Source: Pannonibacter sp. XCT-53 | Lineage (GTDB): Bacteria > Pseudomonadota > Alphaproteobacteria > Rhizobiales > Stappiaceae | Direction: 5' to 3' | Length of the DNA: 64,000 nucleotides | Assembly: GCF_009915765.1 (NCBI RefSeq) | Contig: NZ_JAABLQ010000001.1 | Span: forward strand, 1,426,001-1,490,000 | Shown here: positions 1 to 8,620 of the stretch, one piece after another | Position numbering within the stretch: the first letter of the stretch is position 1 | Layout: each line of letters opens with the position of its first letter | Program-made: the position numbers and the translations under genes | The notes under the pieces: model-generated | Told to the model about the DNA's origin: nothing | Databases searched by the model: none | The model's input: only the letters and a program-made list of their open reading frames with translations

Positions 1-2
1 TG

Positions 3-95
3 AGAATTGCGATAGGTGACCAGCCGAAAGTGGAGCACTTCAGGAAAGCCATGACCTCTTACAATCCTTGCGGGATTATTAAAAAGAGAAGTTAA
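3..95 (+). CDS. possible C-terminal tail of a gene starting upstream of the window
   Basis: An open frame enters from the left edge and runs about 30 codons to a TAA at 93-95, ending in a basic tail (IIKKRS). The stretch is richer in A and T than what follows, so it may belong to an accessory gene or island edge. No motif is long enough to identify a family. It could equally be a chance open frame, because short open frames are easy to find at an edge. Upstream sequence would settle it, and it is also where a maturation enzyme for the two precursor-like genes at 887-1718 might lie. Confidence 0.3.
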   Translation, partial: RIAIGDQPKVEHFRKAMTSYNPCGIIKKRS

Positions 96-594
96 TTGAT
101 ATCGGCAAGAATCAAATACACATCGACACTTGGAGGATTTTGGAAAATAAACACCGTGAGCGAATCGGTGGAAATGCAAATGGTTGCAGATAATTGGTAG
201 CAAAGGCGGCGGTGATAGCGGCTCTCCGGATCAAATCCCGTCTCGCCTGTAGCAAAAGCAATCACATAAGTAGACTAGGGCAAGTCCGGTTGGCACTAGC
301 TCCATCAAAACGCCGAGCCGTCCCGGCCCTGTGCCTAGCCCTGTCAGGGACCCGCACCCGCCAATCTCATCACTCCGGTGCAGGCAGGAGCCTCGACATC
401 GAGGCGGGTGGTGTGTGGCGGGGATCTGAATTTCAGCAATAGAGTCCGGTGGGTACCGGGCTTCTGCGGGCGCAGGAGCGACGATGGGGGATGGGCTTTG
501 CGCCTTGCCAGCCGTGTTGGGGTTGGTGGCGATCAGGGCTGAGGGCACGGGCTTCGGGTTCGCTGCGCACGCCGCCAGCACCCTGGCTCTCCGG

Positions 595-614
595 TCCCGG
601 CTCGGGGGCCGGGA
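595..614. repeat. dispersed palindromic repeat (tcccggc arms)
   Basis: Arms TCCCGGC and GCCGGGA of seven bases flank a six-base loop, embedded in GGTCCCGG...CCGGGATGAC. The same pattern recurs at 675-694 and, with longer loops, at 18627-18661 and 18719-18753. All copies are intergenic, which is the behaviour of the short dispersed palindromes common in alphaproteobacterial chromosomes. Confidence 0.6.
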
Positions 615-674
615 TGACGTGTGGAGGGGCTTCAGAAACAAAGCCTCGATCCCGGTCTCTTGACGTTTTTTCGG

Positions 675-694
675 TCCCGGCTCGCGGGCCGGGA
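675..694. repeat. dispersed palindromic repeat, second copy
   Basis: The arms are again TCCCGGC and GCCGGGA with a six-base loop TCGCGG. It differs from the copy at 595-614 only in the loop and lies 80 bases from it in the same gene-free stretch. There is no T tract after it, so it is a repeat rather than an obvious terminator. Confidence 0.6.
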
Positions 695-886
695 TTTCAG
701 GGGGCGGGCGTGAGGACAGGGAACTGGCCCCAGCCCTTGCTTGCGATCCGGCGCCGCGCGGGGGGCATCCAGCTTCCAACCCTGAAAGTTTCAAGGTCCA
801 ATCCCCGCAAGGGCGGCGAGGTCGGGCAGTGTGGGGGCATGAAGCAGCAAGACCCGGACGGTCCGGCTGACGACAGGAGACCCCAG

Positions 887-1312
887 ATGCGTGACGCGAC
901 AGACATTCACCCGATGCCGGAGACCCGGCCGGCACGGGAGACGGCCGAAGGCCAGAGCCTTGAGCGGGTGATCCAGGACAGGGCAGCGGCCGATCCGGCG
1001 TTCCGGGCCGCACTTCTGGCCGATCCGCTGGCGGCGATTGCCGGGGCGTTCCGGCTGGCGCCGATGCCGGGGCTGAAGCTGCGGGTGATCGAGGAGCAGC
1101 CGGGCGAGGTGGTGCTGGTGCTGCCGCGGGCGGCGGCGCTGGAGGCCGATGAACTCTCCGAGGCCGAGCTCGCGAAGGCCTCCGGCGGCTTTTCCGGCGT
1201 CAACGGCCAGATCGTCGATTCCGTCACGCAGACCAACGTGAAGCTGCCCGGCGGGCCCAACGCCATGGGCGCGGTGTTCCTGCGCCCCGGCTTCCGCCTG
1301 TTTCCGTTCTGA
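887..1312 (+). CDS. NHLP-leader peptide, candidate RiPP precursor 1
   Basis: A 141-residue protein. The start at 887 is chosen because AGGAGA lies seven bases upstream; an in-frame ATG at 839 has no such site. The middle shows the nitrile-hydratase-like leader (NHLP) pattern: DPAFRAALLADP, then a proline-glycine turn and VIEEQPGEVVLVLP, then DELSEAELAKASGG. The Gly-Gly is the expected leader-cleavage position and leaves about 40 residues of core ending in a Phe/Pro-rich tail without cysteine. The nitrile hydratase metal-binding cysteine motif is absent, so this is not the enzyme. The gene at 1335 is a paralogue. No modification enzyme or peptidase-ABC exporter is visible nearby. The family call is good; that it is really matured is inference. 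Confidence 0.75.
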   Translation: MRDATDIHPMPETRPARETAEGQSLERVIQDRAAADPAFRAALLADPLAAIAGAFRLAPMPGLKLRVIEEQPGEVVLVLPRAAALEADELSEAELAKASGGFSGVNGQIVDSVTQTNVKLPGGPNAMGAVFLRPGFRLFPF

Positions 1313-1334
1313 CCCCTGACCCGAGGACCTTGCC

Positions 1335-1718
1335 ATGACCGAACAGACCTCCTGGGACCGCGCCGACGTCGAGGATGTCATCCGCACGCAGGCGGAGACG
1401 GACGCCGCCTTCCGCGCCAAGCTGATCGCCGACCCGCGCGGCGCCATTGCCGAGCTGTTCCGCGCCGAGCCGAAGGCCGGGCTGAACTTCTCCGTCATCG
1501 AGGAACAGCCGGGCGAGGTGGTGCTGGTGCTGCCGCCGGCAAGGGACGAGCTGTCGCTGGCCGAACTGGATCAGGCCTCGGGCGGGGCAACCCATACGAT
1601 CACCATCAACAACCGGTCGGGACAGGGCAGCCACTTCGCATTTCTGCCGAACCCGCGCTACTGGATCATGCCCGGTGGTGGCCTGATTGGCATGCCGCCG
1701 TTCTCCTGGTGGGGCTGA
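1335..1718 (+). CDS. NHLP-leader peptide, candidate RiPP precursor 2
   Basis: A 127-residue paralogue of the protein at 887-1312, starting 22 bases after that gene's stop, so probably co-transcribed. It repeats the leader layout: DAAFRAKLIADPRGAIAELF, VIEEQPGEVVLVLP, then DELSLAELDQASGG. A 43-base block encoding the VIEEQPGEVV segment (1494-1536) is almost identical to 1085-1127, evidence of tandem duplication. After Gly-Gly the candidate core of about 43 residues is unlike core 1: Thr/Asn-rich first, then Gly/Pro and aromatic, ending FSWWG. It has no cysteine, which argues against lanthionine or sactionine chemistry. Leaders conserved and cores divergent is the usual pattern of RiPP precursor families. 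Confidence 0.75.
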   Translation: MTEQTSWDRADVEDVIRTQAETDAAFRAKLIADPRGAIAELFRAEPKAGLNFSVIEEQPGEVVLVLPPARDELSLAELDQASGGATHTITINNRSGQGSHFAFLPNPRYWIMPGGGLIGMPPFSWWG

Positions 1719-1743
1719 GCCTCACGCCGGTCCGGCCCGACGC

Positions 1744-1764
1744 GCCGCCGCCCCCTGCGGCGGC
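1744..1764 (+). terminator. GC-rich hairpin after the precursor genes
   Basis: GCCGCCGC and GCGGCGGC form a perfect eight-base stem around a five-base loop, 26 bases after the stop of the second precursor gene. There is no T tract, so it may be a weak terminator or a 3'-end stabiliser. Confidence 0.45.
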
Positions 1765-1883
1765 GACAGGGCCTCAGGAATCGGCTAGGGTGCAATCGTG
1801 ACGTGCAGCCCCCGGGGCTTAATCCTCTGGCAAGGAATTCCCGGCACGGTCGCTGCAGCGCGTCTCGGCCCGGGAGCCTGCCG

Positions 1884-3248
1884 ATGATGATCCTGAACAG
1901 CCTGAAGATGGCCATGGGTTTTGCCGGCGGACCGGCCGGCCGGCAGATGCTGGCCGGTGGCCGCCCGGACGCCGGCGGGCTGATGCCCGGTGCCAACGGC
2001 GCCAGCCGCGATCCCCTGCCCAGTCCCACCCTGCCTGGCCTCACCCTTTCAGACGAGCTGGTCGAGGACATCAAGTCCAGCGTGGAAACCACCCAGAACC
2101 TGCAGCGCTCGATGGAGACGGCCAAGGACGGCGCGCGCCGCGACAAGATCGCCCGGCTGCAGGAGCGCATCGAACAGCTCAAGGAACGCATCCGCTACGC
2201 CACGCCGCAGCAGGCCAAGGCCCTGATGAAGGAGCTGAAGCAGCTGGCGAAGGAGTTCAAGGGCGCTGCCAAGGAGCTGGGCAGCGAAGCCGCTGGCCTC
2301 TCGACGGGCAGCCTGTCCGCCGGCCAGTCAACCGGCCAGTCAACCGGCGCCCAGGCGGCGACCGGCACGATGCAGGCCACCTCCGCCACGTCCCAAGCCT
2401 CAAGCCGTCCGGCCCCCTCCACGGCTGCGACCGCCCAGACGGGGGCGATGGCGGGGACGACAGGAGGGACAACGGGCGGGACGGCAACAGCCTCGGCAAT
2501 GGCTGCGACGCTGCTGGAGGCGGGCCTTGGCGGCCCGGACCCGGCGCTTGCCGCCCTGCCTGCCGCGACCATGGCGCAGAGCGGGCCAGAATCGGGAGCA
2601 GAATCGGGGGCAGAATCGGGGCAGAATTCCGGGCCTGAGTCCGGGTCTGATTCTGGAACCGGTTCCGGGTCGGGTTCTGGGCGTCCCGGCGGCACGACGG
2701 CCGCCACGGACCAGGGCCGGACGGCGGAGACACGCAGGGACGGCACCGACGCGCCCACCGGGACCGACAGCGCGCCTGCGGCGCGCACGCAGCAGGACCT
2801 GCGCCAGGCGGTGCTGGCCTATGTCGGCGAGCAGCTCAAGGAGGAGGTCGCCGTCCGGGGCGCAAGGGCTGGCGCCATGAAGCTGGAGCGCGAAACGCTC
2901 GGCAAGATCGGCAATGAAATCAAGTATCTGGCCGAACAGATTGAACGCCTGCACAAGATGGGTGAGGACGAAGGCTCAGACCGGGTGCGCCGGGATCGCG
3001 CCAGCATCGTCGAGATGCTGCGCCAGGGCATCGACGATCTGAACGACCCGCGCGTGCTCAACGGCCTCAATGGCGCGATCGCCGCCAGCGCCGCGCTCGA
3101 GGCCGACACAGGCACCGGTACCGAGCAGGGTCCGCAGGTGGGCGGGGCGCCCCTCCTCCCGGCCCAGGCCGGCAGCCTTGCCTATGGCGGGGCGGGACTG
3201 GCCGCCGCCGTCACCCTGCCCGCCTCCGCCACCGGCGTCCTGGCCTGA
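1884..3248 (+). CDS. hypothetical protein, coiled coil plus Ser/Gly/Glu-rich repeats
   Basis: About 454 residues, function not recognised. I start it at the ATG at 1884 (MMILNSLKMAMGF, weak GGGAG upstream); a GTG at 1803 in frame is possible. Residues about 55-135 are charged, heptad-like helix (ARLQERIEQLKERI is typical). A long Ala/Thr/Gly/Ser-rich middle follows, including a four-residue repeat of ESGA type (12-base units around 2586-2680). The C-terminal third is again helical and charged. No signal peptide or membrane segment is evident. It follows the two precursor genes on the same strand but behind a hairpin, so a shared role is unproven. The repeats suggest a flexible spacer between two helical ends. 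Confidence 0.6.
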   Translation: MMILNSLKMAMGFAGGPAGRQMLAGGRPDAGGLMPGANGASRDPLPSPTLPGLTLSDELVEDIKSSVETTQNLQRSMETAKDGARRDKIARLQERIEQLKERIRYATPQQAKALMKELKQLAKEFKGAAKELGSEAAGLSTGSLSAGQSTGQSTGAQAATGTMQATSATSQASSRPAPSTAATAQTGAMAGTTGGTTGGTATASAMAATLLEAGLGGPDPALAALPAATMAQSGPESGAESGAESGQNSGPESGSDSGTGSGSGSGRPGGTTAATDQGRTAETRRDGTDAPTGTDSAPAARTQQDLRQAVLAYVGEQLKEEVAVRGARAGAMKLERETLGKIGNEIKYLAEQIERLHKMGEDEGSDRVRRDRASIVEMLRQGIDDLNDPRVLNGLNGAIAASAALEADTGTGTEQGPQVGGAPLLPAQAGSLAYGGAGLAAAVTLPASATGVLA

Positions 3249-3368
3249 ACCGCCGCGGATTTTCACAAAACATCGTTAACGCAAACGCGCCCAAGCGCGC
3301 ACAAGCACTTACCGGACTGCAACCGGAGCACACGCGATTTTCACAACCAGATCTCGCGTTTGGCGCGC

Positions 3369-3390
3369 AATCGTTGCATTTGCAATGATT
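3369..3390. promoter_or_regulatory. 22-base inverted repeat upstream of the nrdJ-like gene
   Basis: AATCgTTGCA and TGCAAtGATT flank a two-base centre, with one mismatched position per arm. It lies in a locally AT-rich promoter-like stretch, about 85 bases before the start at 3475. It does not match the NrdR box I know for ribonucleotide reductase genes. It looks like an operator for an unidentified regulator. Confidence 0.4.
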
Positions 3391-3474
3391 GTCAGCGGTT
3401 AACAAAAGATTAACACTCCCTCCGCAGCCGCCAGGCTTCCCGATCTGGCGCATGTGATGCGTGAGGGGCTTCAA

Positions 3475-6381
3475 ATGCGGATCGAACGTCTTTTCACCCG
3501 CGACGGCGCAGACGCCTACAGCGGGATCAGCTTCCGGTCTCACACCAGCGAGATGCGCACCCATGACGGGCGCGTGCTGTCGCGGCTCGAGGACATCGAG
3601 GTGCCGGCGCAGTTCTCGCAGGTGGCCGCCGACGTGCTCTGCCAGAAGTATCTGCGCCGGCGCGGCGTGCCGATGCGGCTGAAGCGGATCGCGGAACCGG
3701 GCGTGCCTGTCTGGTTGCAGCGGCAGGAGGCGGACCACGCGGCGCTCGCCGCCTTGCCGGAGAGCCTGCGCAGCGGCGGCGAGACCTCCGCCCGCCAGGC
3801 CTTCGACCGGCTCGCCGGCGCGTGGACCTACTGGGGCTGGAAGACCGGCACCTTTGCCGACGAGACGGAGGCGCGCATCTTCCACGACGAGATGCGCGCC
3901 ATGATGGCGCTGCAGGTCGGCGCGCCCAACTCGCCGCAATGGTTCAACGCCGGCCTGCACTGGGCCTATGGCATCACCGGCGAGGCGCAGGGCCACTGGA
4001 CCATCGACCTTGCGACCGGTCAGCCCGTGCCCTCGACCAGCGCCTATGAACGGCCGCAGGTGCATGCCAGCATCATCCTGTCGGTGGCCGATGATCTCGT
4101 GAAGGAGAACGGGATCATGGACCTCTGGGTGCGCGAGGCGCGCCTGTTCAAGTATGGCTCCGGCGTCGGCTCCAACTTCTCGCGGCTCCGGGGCGCGGGC
4201 GAGCCGCTGGACCATGGCGGCCGGTCGGCCGGACTTCTCTCCTTCCTGAAGGTGGGCGATGTGGCAGCGGGCAGCCTGCGCGGCGGGGCAACCACGCGCG
4301 CGGCCGCCAAGATGGTGGTGGTCGACATCGACCATCCCGACATCGAGGCCTTCATCGACTGGAAGGTGCAGGAGGAGGAAAAGGTGGCGGCGCTGGTGGC
4401 CGGGTCGCGCCTCGCCCGCGAGCGGCTGCAGCGCCTCGTCGGGCTGATCGACCGGCTGCACGCCCGCCCCGTCACGGAGGCGGCATTCCGGCGCGAGCTG
4501 GATCAGGCCCTCGCGGAGGCACGGGCTGCCCAGATCCCCGACAGCTACATCCAGCGCATCATCCAACACGCCCGTCAGGGAGGCTCGGGGCTTGAGCTGA
4601 GGGCCTATGACATCAACTGGGATTCGGAGGCCTACCGCACGGTCTCCGGCCAGAACGCCAATAACTCGGTCCGGGTGCCGGACCGCTTCATGGCGGCAGT
4701 GGAGGCGGACGGACCCTGGAGCCTGACGGGACGGACCGGCAGCGGCAACGGTCGCAGCGTGCCGGCCCGGGCCCTGTGGCAACGCATCGCGCGCGCGGCC
4801 TGGGCCTCCGCCGATCCCGGCCTGCAGTTCGATGATGCCATCAACGCCTGGCACACGGCTCCGGCGGGGGGACGGATCAACGGCTCGAACTCCTGCTCGG
4901 AGTTCATGTTCCTCGACGACAGCGCCTGCGTGCTGGCCTCGCTCAACCTGATGGCCTTCCGGCAACCGGACGGGCGCATCGACGTGCCGCGCCTGCGCCA
5001 TGCGGTGCGGCTGTGGACCGTGAGCCTCGACATCTCGACCTCGATGGCGCAGCACCCCTCGCGTGCCGTGGCCGAGACCACCCATGCCTACCGGCCGCTC
5101 GGTCTGGGCTACGCCAATCTCGGCGGCCTGCTCATGTCGCTCGGGCTCGGCTATGACAGCGAGGCCGGCCGCGCCCTGGCGGCTGCACTCACCGCCGTGC
5201 TGACCGGAACCGCCTATGCCACGTCGGCGGACCTCGCCGCCCGGCTCGGGCCCTTCCCCGCCCTTGCGCAGAACGCCGCAGCCATGACGCGTGTGCTCGC
5301 AAACCACCAGCGCGCCGCCCGGGGCGAGACCGATCTTGCGGCCTATGACGGCCTGACCCGCCTGCCGCAGCCCCTGCAGCGCGACGCGGTGCCCGATTGC
5401 GCCCTGGCCGAGGCGGCGGTGACCGCGTTCGACGCAGCCCTGACGCTGGGAGCAAGCCACGGCTGGCGCAACGCCCAGGTCAGCCTGATCGCCCCCACGG
5501 GCACCATCGGGCTGGTGATGGATTGCGCCACAACCGGCATCGAACCGGATTTCGCGCTGGTCAAGTGCAAGACACTGGCCGGCGGCGGCTTCTTCAAGAT
5601 CATCAACGCCATGGTGCCGGCGGCGCTGCGCCGGCTCGGCTATCAGGAACATGAGGTCAGGGACATCGTTGCCCATGTGGTCGGGCGCGGGACGCTGGCC
5701 CAGGCCCCGGCCATCAACCTGGCGGCGCTTGCAGCCAAGGGCCTGTCGCAGGCGAGCCTCGAGCGACTGGACGCGGCGCTGCCGAATGCCTCGCACCTGC
5801 GCGACGTGCTGACCCCGGCGGTGCTCGGCCTCGAGGCCGTCGCGGCGGCCCTGGGCCTGTCACCGGAGACGGTGGCGCAACCGGGCTTCGACCTGGTGCA
5901 GGCACTGGGCTTCAGCCGGCGGGAACTGGACCTTGCCAGCGCCCATGCCTGCGGGATGCAGTCGATCGAGGGCGCACCGCACCTCAGGCCGGAGCATCTG
6001 GCCGTCTTCGACTGCGCCACGCCTTGCGGTCGCAGCGGCAGCCGCGCTCTGTCGGTGGACAGCCACATTCTGATGATGGCGGCGGCGCAGCCGTTCCTGT
6101 CCGGAGCGATTTCCAAGACAGTGAACCTGCCACGCCAGGCGACCGTGGCCGACTGCGAAAGGGCCTACCGCCTCGCCCATGATCTCGGCCTGAAGGCCAT
6201 CGCGCTCTACAGGGACGGCTCGAAACTGTCGCAGCCCCTGTCGGTCAGCGCCAGCCAGCAGGATCCGCTGGCGGAGTTGCTGGCGCCGGACCGGCCGGGC
6301 GAGCGGGCCACAGGGGACAGGGGGACAGGTGACCGGATTGCAGGCGACAGGGTGGCGGGTGACCGGATGGCCAGTGGCTGA
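3475..6381 (+). CDS. divergent adenosylcobalamin-dependent ribonucleotide reductase (class II) paralogue
   Basis: About 968 residues; start at 3475 ([11 protein letters not shown]) with GAGGGG six bases upstream, preferred to GTG 3454. It aligns by eye with alphaproteobacterial NrdJ over most of its length ([57 protein letters not shown]-type ending to [12 protein letters not shown]). Kept: Asn472, thiyl Cys474 and Glu476 (NSCSE) and Cys485. Changed: the partner redox cysteine, in HACFIQ of the standard enzyme as I recall it, is Ser199 here (HASIIL). The usual C-terminal region of a few hundred residues with the TSCPD domain and shuttle cysteines is missing; the protein ends in pentapeptide repeats. 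The standard reaction, nucleotide to deoxynucleotide, is therefore doubtful. A canonical nrdJ probably exists elsewhere. Confidence 0.85.
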   Translation: MRIERLFTRDGADAYSGISFRSHTSEMRTHDGRVLSRLEDIEVPAQFSQVAADVLCQKYLRRRGVPMRLKRIAEPGVPVWLQRQEADHAALAALPESLRSGGETSARQAFDRLAGAWTYWGWKTGTFADETEARIFHDEMRAMMALQVGAPNSPQWFNAGLHWAYGITGEAQGHWTIDLATGQPVPSTSAYERPQVHASIILSVADDLVKENGIMDLWVREARLFKYGSGVGSNFSRLRGAGEPLDHGGRSAGLLSFLKVGDVAAGSLRGGATTRAAAKMVVVDIDHPDIEAFIDWKVQEEEKVAALVAGSRLARERLQRLVGLIDRLHARPVTEAAFRRELDQALAEARAAQIPDSYIQRIIQHARQGGSGLELRAYDINWDSEAYRTVSGQNANNSVRVPDRFMAAVEADGPWSLTGRTGSGNGRSVPARALWQRIARAAWASADPGLQFDDAINAWHTAPAGGRINGSNSCSEFMFLDDSACVLASLNLMAFRQPDGRIDVPRLRHAVRLWTVSLDISTSMAQHPSRAVAETTHAYRPLGLGYANLGGLLMSLGLGYDSEAGRALAAALTAVLTGTAYATSADLAARLGPFPALAQNAAAMTRVLANHQRAARGETDLAAYDGLTRLPQPLQRDAVPDCALAEAAVTAFDAALTLGASHGWRNAQVSLIAPTGTIGLVMDCATTGIEPDFALVKCKTLAGGGFFKIINAMVPAALRRLGYQEHEVRDIVAHVVGRGTLAQAPAINLAALAAKGLSQASLERLDAALPNASHLRDVLTPAVLGLEAVAAALGLSPETVAQPGFDLVQALGFSRRELDLASAHACGMQSIEGAPHLRPEHLAVFDCATPCGRSGSRALSVDSHILMMAAAQPFLSGAISKTVNLPRQATVADCERAYRLAHDLGLKAIALYRDGSKLSQPLSVSASQQDPLAELLAPDRPGERATGDRGTGDRIAGDRVAGDRMASG
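6307..6381 (+). repeat. five 15-base tandem units ending at the nrdJ-like stop codon
   Basis: Five in-frame units of 15 bases encode variants of x-A/T-G-D-R (TGDR, TGDR, AGDR, AGDR, then ASG and stop). The last unit contains the stop codon. The tail is absent from standard NrdJ, so the array probably arose after the C-terminal domain was lost. Confidence 0.8.
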
Positions 6382-6397
6382 GCCGGCGCGGACTGAC

Positions 6398-6418
6398 GGC
6401 CGGGGGATCCCCCCGGCC
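6398..6418 (+). terminator. GC hairpin after the nrdJ-like gene
   Basis: GGCCGGGGG pairs with CCCCCGGCC over nine bases around a three-base loop, 16 bases past the stop at 6381. No T tract follows, so termination strength is uncertain. Confidence 0.4.
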
Positions 6419-6447
6419 GCACCGGCCCCGAGCGTCTCCCCTGCCCC

Positions 6448-6486
6448 GGAACTGCCCTGGAACTGGCCCGGAACTGGCCCGGAACC
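6448..6486. repeat. 11-base tandem repeat (ggaactggccc)
   Basis: Three consecutive 11-base units of GGAACTGSCCY plus a partial fourth, in the intergenic region. The unit is not a multiple of three, unlike the arrays inside genes. Confidence 0.7.
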
Positions 6487-6894
6487 AGCGCGGACGGCGG
6501 ATTATGGAATTATTAACGGTTCCTTACACCCGGGCTTGCCGCCCGGCCTGGTCGCAGGCCGGCAGGCGATTTCAAATTTTCTCCCGTTCTTTCAATTACT
6601 TATTCGTTTCACCTGAAGTTTCCGCTGCGTCCTGCCGCAGAAGGGTGCGGAAGATCCGACCCGGGTGCACATGGGCAGGTCCGTCCGAAACGGCCGGGTT
6701 TCGGAACGTCGCCAGGAGACGGGAAAGGAATTGATAAGCCGGCTCATGACCGGCGCACGGGCATCGGCGCGGAAGGGTCGACGACCGGAGCAGACCGTCT
6801 GTTCCGGCCCCTGTAATGATGCGTTCCGGCCGGAAGGCGCGTCGCGGTGCCCGGCGTCTGCCGCCTCGTCAGCCCTGCTGCCACTGCTAACGGA

Positions 6895-8496
6895 TCATGC
6901 CGCGGCTTCGTCGGCCGCGTCGTCCGCCTTGCTGCCGCCGCCGGCGGAGAGGGCCCGGGCCAGATCGATGTAGAGCTTGCCGGGGAGCGGCGGGGCGAAC
7001 AGATACCCCTGGGCGGCCGTCACCCCCAGTTCGCGCAGGCGTTCCACCTGCTCCATGCGCTCCACACCCTCGGCGATGATGCCCATGCCGAGGTTGTCGG
7101 CGAGTTCGACCATGGAATCCACGATGGTCGTGGAACTGTCATCGGTGCCGAGCGCGTCGATGAACATCTTGTCGATCTTGATGATGTCGATGCCGAGCTT
7201 CTGCAGGTAGGCCATGCCGCCATGGCCGGTGCCCACGTCGTCCAGCGCGACGCGCACGCCGAGGGCCTGCATCTCGGCAATCAGCTTGCGGGCCAGCTCC
7301 AGATCCTGCAACGGCAGACGCTCGGTCACCTCCACGACGATCTGCTGGTACGCGATCGGAGATTTTCCGTATATCTCCTTGATATCCTCGATAATTCGGC
7401 GGTCGTTGAAGTGACCGGCAAACAGGTTGATCGAGAGTTTGAAATCCGGGTTCTCGGAATAGAGCTCGCCCACCTCGGTCACGGTCTGGCGCATCAGCAG
7501 CCGCGTCATCTCGAAGATGTGGCCGGTCGTCTCGGCATAGGGCATGAACTGGCCCGGCGAGACCATGGTGCCGTCGAGACGGCGCCAGCGCATCAGCACC
7601 TCGCAGCCGCGCAGGCGCCCGGTCTCGATGTCCATGACCGGCTGATAGTAGGGAATGAATTCCTTGCGCTTGATCGCGGCGACGAACTCATCATCCGCCT
7701 CGCTGTCGGGACGCCAGGAGATCCAGATGCCGATGGCGATGAAGAGGAGCGCGAAGCCGGCGCTGGCCGTGGCGACGATCATCTTCAGGTCCTTGACCAG
7801 ACTGACCGCGGCCGACTTCGGCGCCGTCACCACCGCCTTCAGCGGATAGCGGGCCGAGCTCAGCTCGACGGTGATCACCTGGTCGGGATCGGACATCTCG
7901 GTGCTGTAGCCGCCCACGGCCATCCAGGGCACGTCATTGCCCAAAAGCAGCTCCGCACGGCGGTAGGCCCGCAGGTACTCCGGGCCCGGATCGATCGAAA
8001 TGGTGGCCGGCGTCACCTCGGCGAAGAGCCGGTTGGAATTGCCGAGGTTCCAGCTGACCACGGCCACATGGGTGCCGAGGAACTGCTGCTCGAGCATGCC
8101 GATGCCGACGAGCGGCGCGTCCGGCCTGAGCGCCGGCAGGATCGCCTCGCCGCCGATGGGGCCGTCAGGCACGACGCACATGCGCACGCCGTTGCGGTCG
8201 ACGAGACCGATGCGCTGCAGGTAGCCAAGCTCGGCGATGGCGGCAAGGAAGATCTGCCGGTCCTCGCGGGAGCAGGTCATGGCCGTGTTGCGATGCAGCT
8301 TCTGCAGCACGGCAACGGCGCTGGAAATGGCATTCTCGCCCCGCGCCACATACCGCTCGGCCATCGCCGTCATCTCGTTGCGGGCGTTGGTATAGGCGTA
8401 GTTGTCGAGGATGATGTTCGCCGCGATGAGCGGCGCCAGCGCCAGAAGGAGCGACACGCCTACTGCCCGAAGGAAGATCATGTAGCGTCGGGACAC
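6895..8496 (-). CDS. membrane-bound cyclic-di-GMP phosphodiesterase (CSS-motif sensor + EAL)
   Basis: 533 residues from a GTG at 8496; an ATG five codons in has no better ribosome site. A first membrane helix (about 10-30) precedes a periplasmic region with two cysteines (MTCSRED, RMCVVPDG), matching CSS-motif sensor domains, here CSR. A second helix (about 238-258) leads to a cytoplasmic EAL domain to near residue 515. Signature positions are present: EVLMRW, DDVGTGHGG, IKIDKMFID, AEGVE and QGYLF, so it should hydrolyse c-di-GMP to pGpG. CSS-type enzymes are known to respond to periplasmic thiol redox state; that this one does is inference. It stands alone, divergent from the kinase gene at 8621. 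Confidence 0.9.
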   Translation of the reverse strand: MSRRYMIFLRAVGVSLLLALAPLIAANIILDNYAYTNARNEMTAMAERYVARGENAISSAVAVLQKLHRNTAMTCSREDRQIFLAAIAELGYLQRIGLVDRNGVRMCVVPDGPIGGEAILPALRPDAPLVGIGMLEQQFLGTHVAVVSWNLGNSNRLFAEVTPATISIDPGPEYLRAYRRAELLLGNDVPWMAVGGYSTEMSDPDQVITVELSSARYPLKAVVTAPKSAAVSLVKDLKMIVATASAGFALLFIAIGIWISWRPDSEADDEFVAAIKRKEFIPYYQPVMDIETGRLRGCEVLMRWRRLDGTMVSPGQFMPYAETTGHIFEMTRLLMRQTVTEVGELYSENPDFKLSINLFAGHFNDRRIIEDIKEIYGKSPIAYQQIVVEVTERLPLQDLELARKLIAEMQALGVRVALDDVGTGHGGMAYLQKLGIDIIKIDKMFIDALGTDDSSTTIVDSMVELADNLGMGIIAEGVERMEQVERLRELGVTAAQGYLFAPPLPGKLYIDLARALSAGGGSKADDAADEAAA

Positions 8497-8620
8497 GGCG
8501 CGGCTTAAACCTCTCGTTGGTCCTTGCGACCTTGCGCCACAGTCGTAAACATCGATTGAACGGCGCGGATCGAGTCTGCGGAACTATACATGATTTGAAA
8601 GTTTTCGCTGGGAGATTGGC

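Larger units (their letters stand above)
96..886. other. non-coding stretch before the precursor genes
   Basis: About 790 bases with no convincing gene. Roughly the first 200 bases are AT-rich; the rest is GC-rich. Two short inverted repeats of one family lie at 595-614 and 675-694. Open frames that cross the stretch lack a ribosome binding site and family resemblance. A tiny TTG-started frame at 140-193 follows a GGAGG at 132-136, but its 17 codons are too few to call. The promoter of the genes from 887 onward should lie in the right part; I see no convincing -35/-10 pair. Confidence 0.5.
6382..6894. other. intergenic region between two convergent genes
   Basis: About 510 bases without a convincing gene. 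A nine-base GC hairpin with a three-base loop at 6398-6418 follows the nrdJ-like stop. An 11-base tandem repeat (GGAACTGGCCC, three units plus part) occupies 6448-6486. An AT-richer piece lies at about 6495-6615. Short open frames here have no family resemblance or ribosome binding site. Confidence 0.5.

Noticed and set aside
140..193. 17-codon TTG-started frame after a GGAGG, considered as a tiny peptide gene
   Set aside because: The spacing is short, the start codon is rare and such frames arise easily by chance; no homology can be judged by eye.
887..1718. Nitrile hydratase alpha subunits
   Set aside because: The leader resembles that enzyme's N-terminal region, but the proteins are short and lack the cysteine metal-binding motif.
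3249..3474. Cobalamin riboswitch before the nrdJ-like gene
   Set aside because: No B12 box or CCCGCAAC core is present in the leader, unlike at 34660-34830.
3211..5796. Long minus-strand open frame of about 860 codons opposite the nrdJ-like gene
   Set aside because: It is antisense to a gene with clear family motifs; its translation is rich in Arg, Gly and His with no domain. High GC content leaves long antisense frames open.
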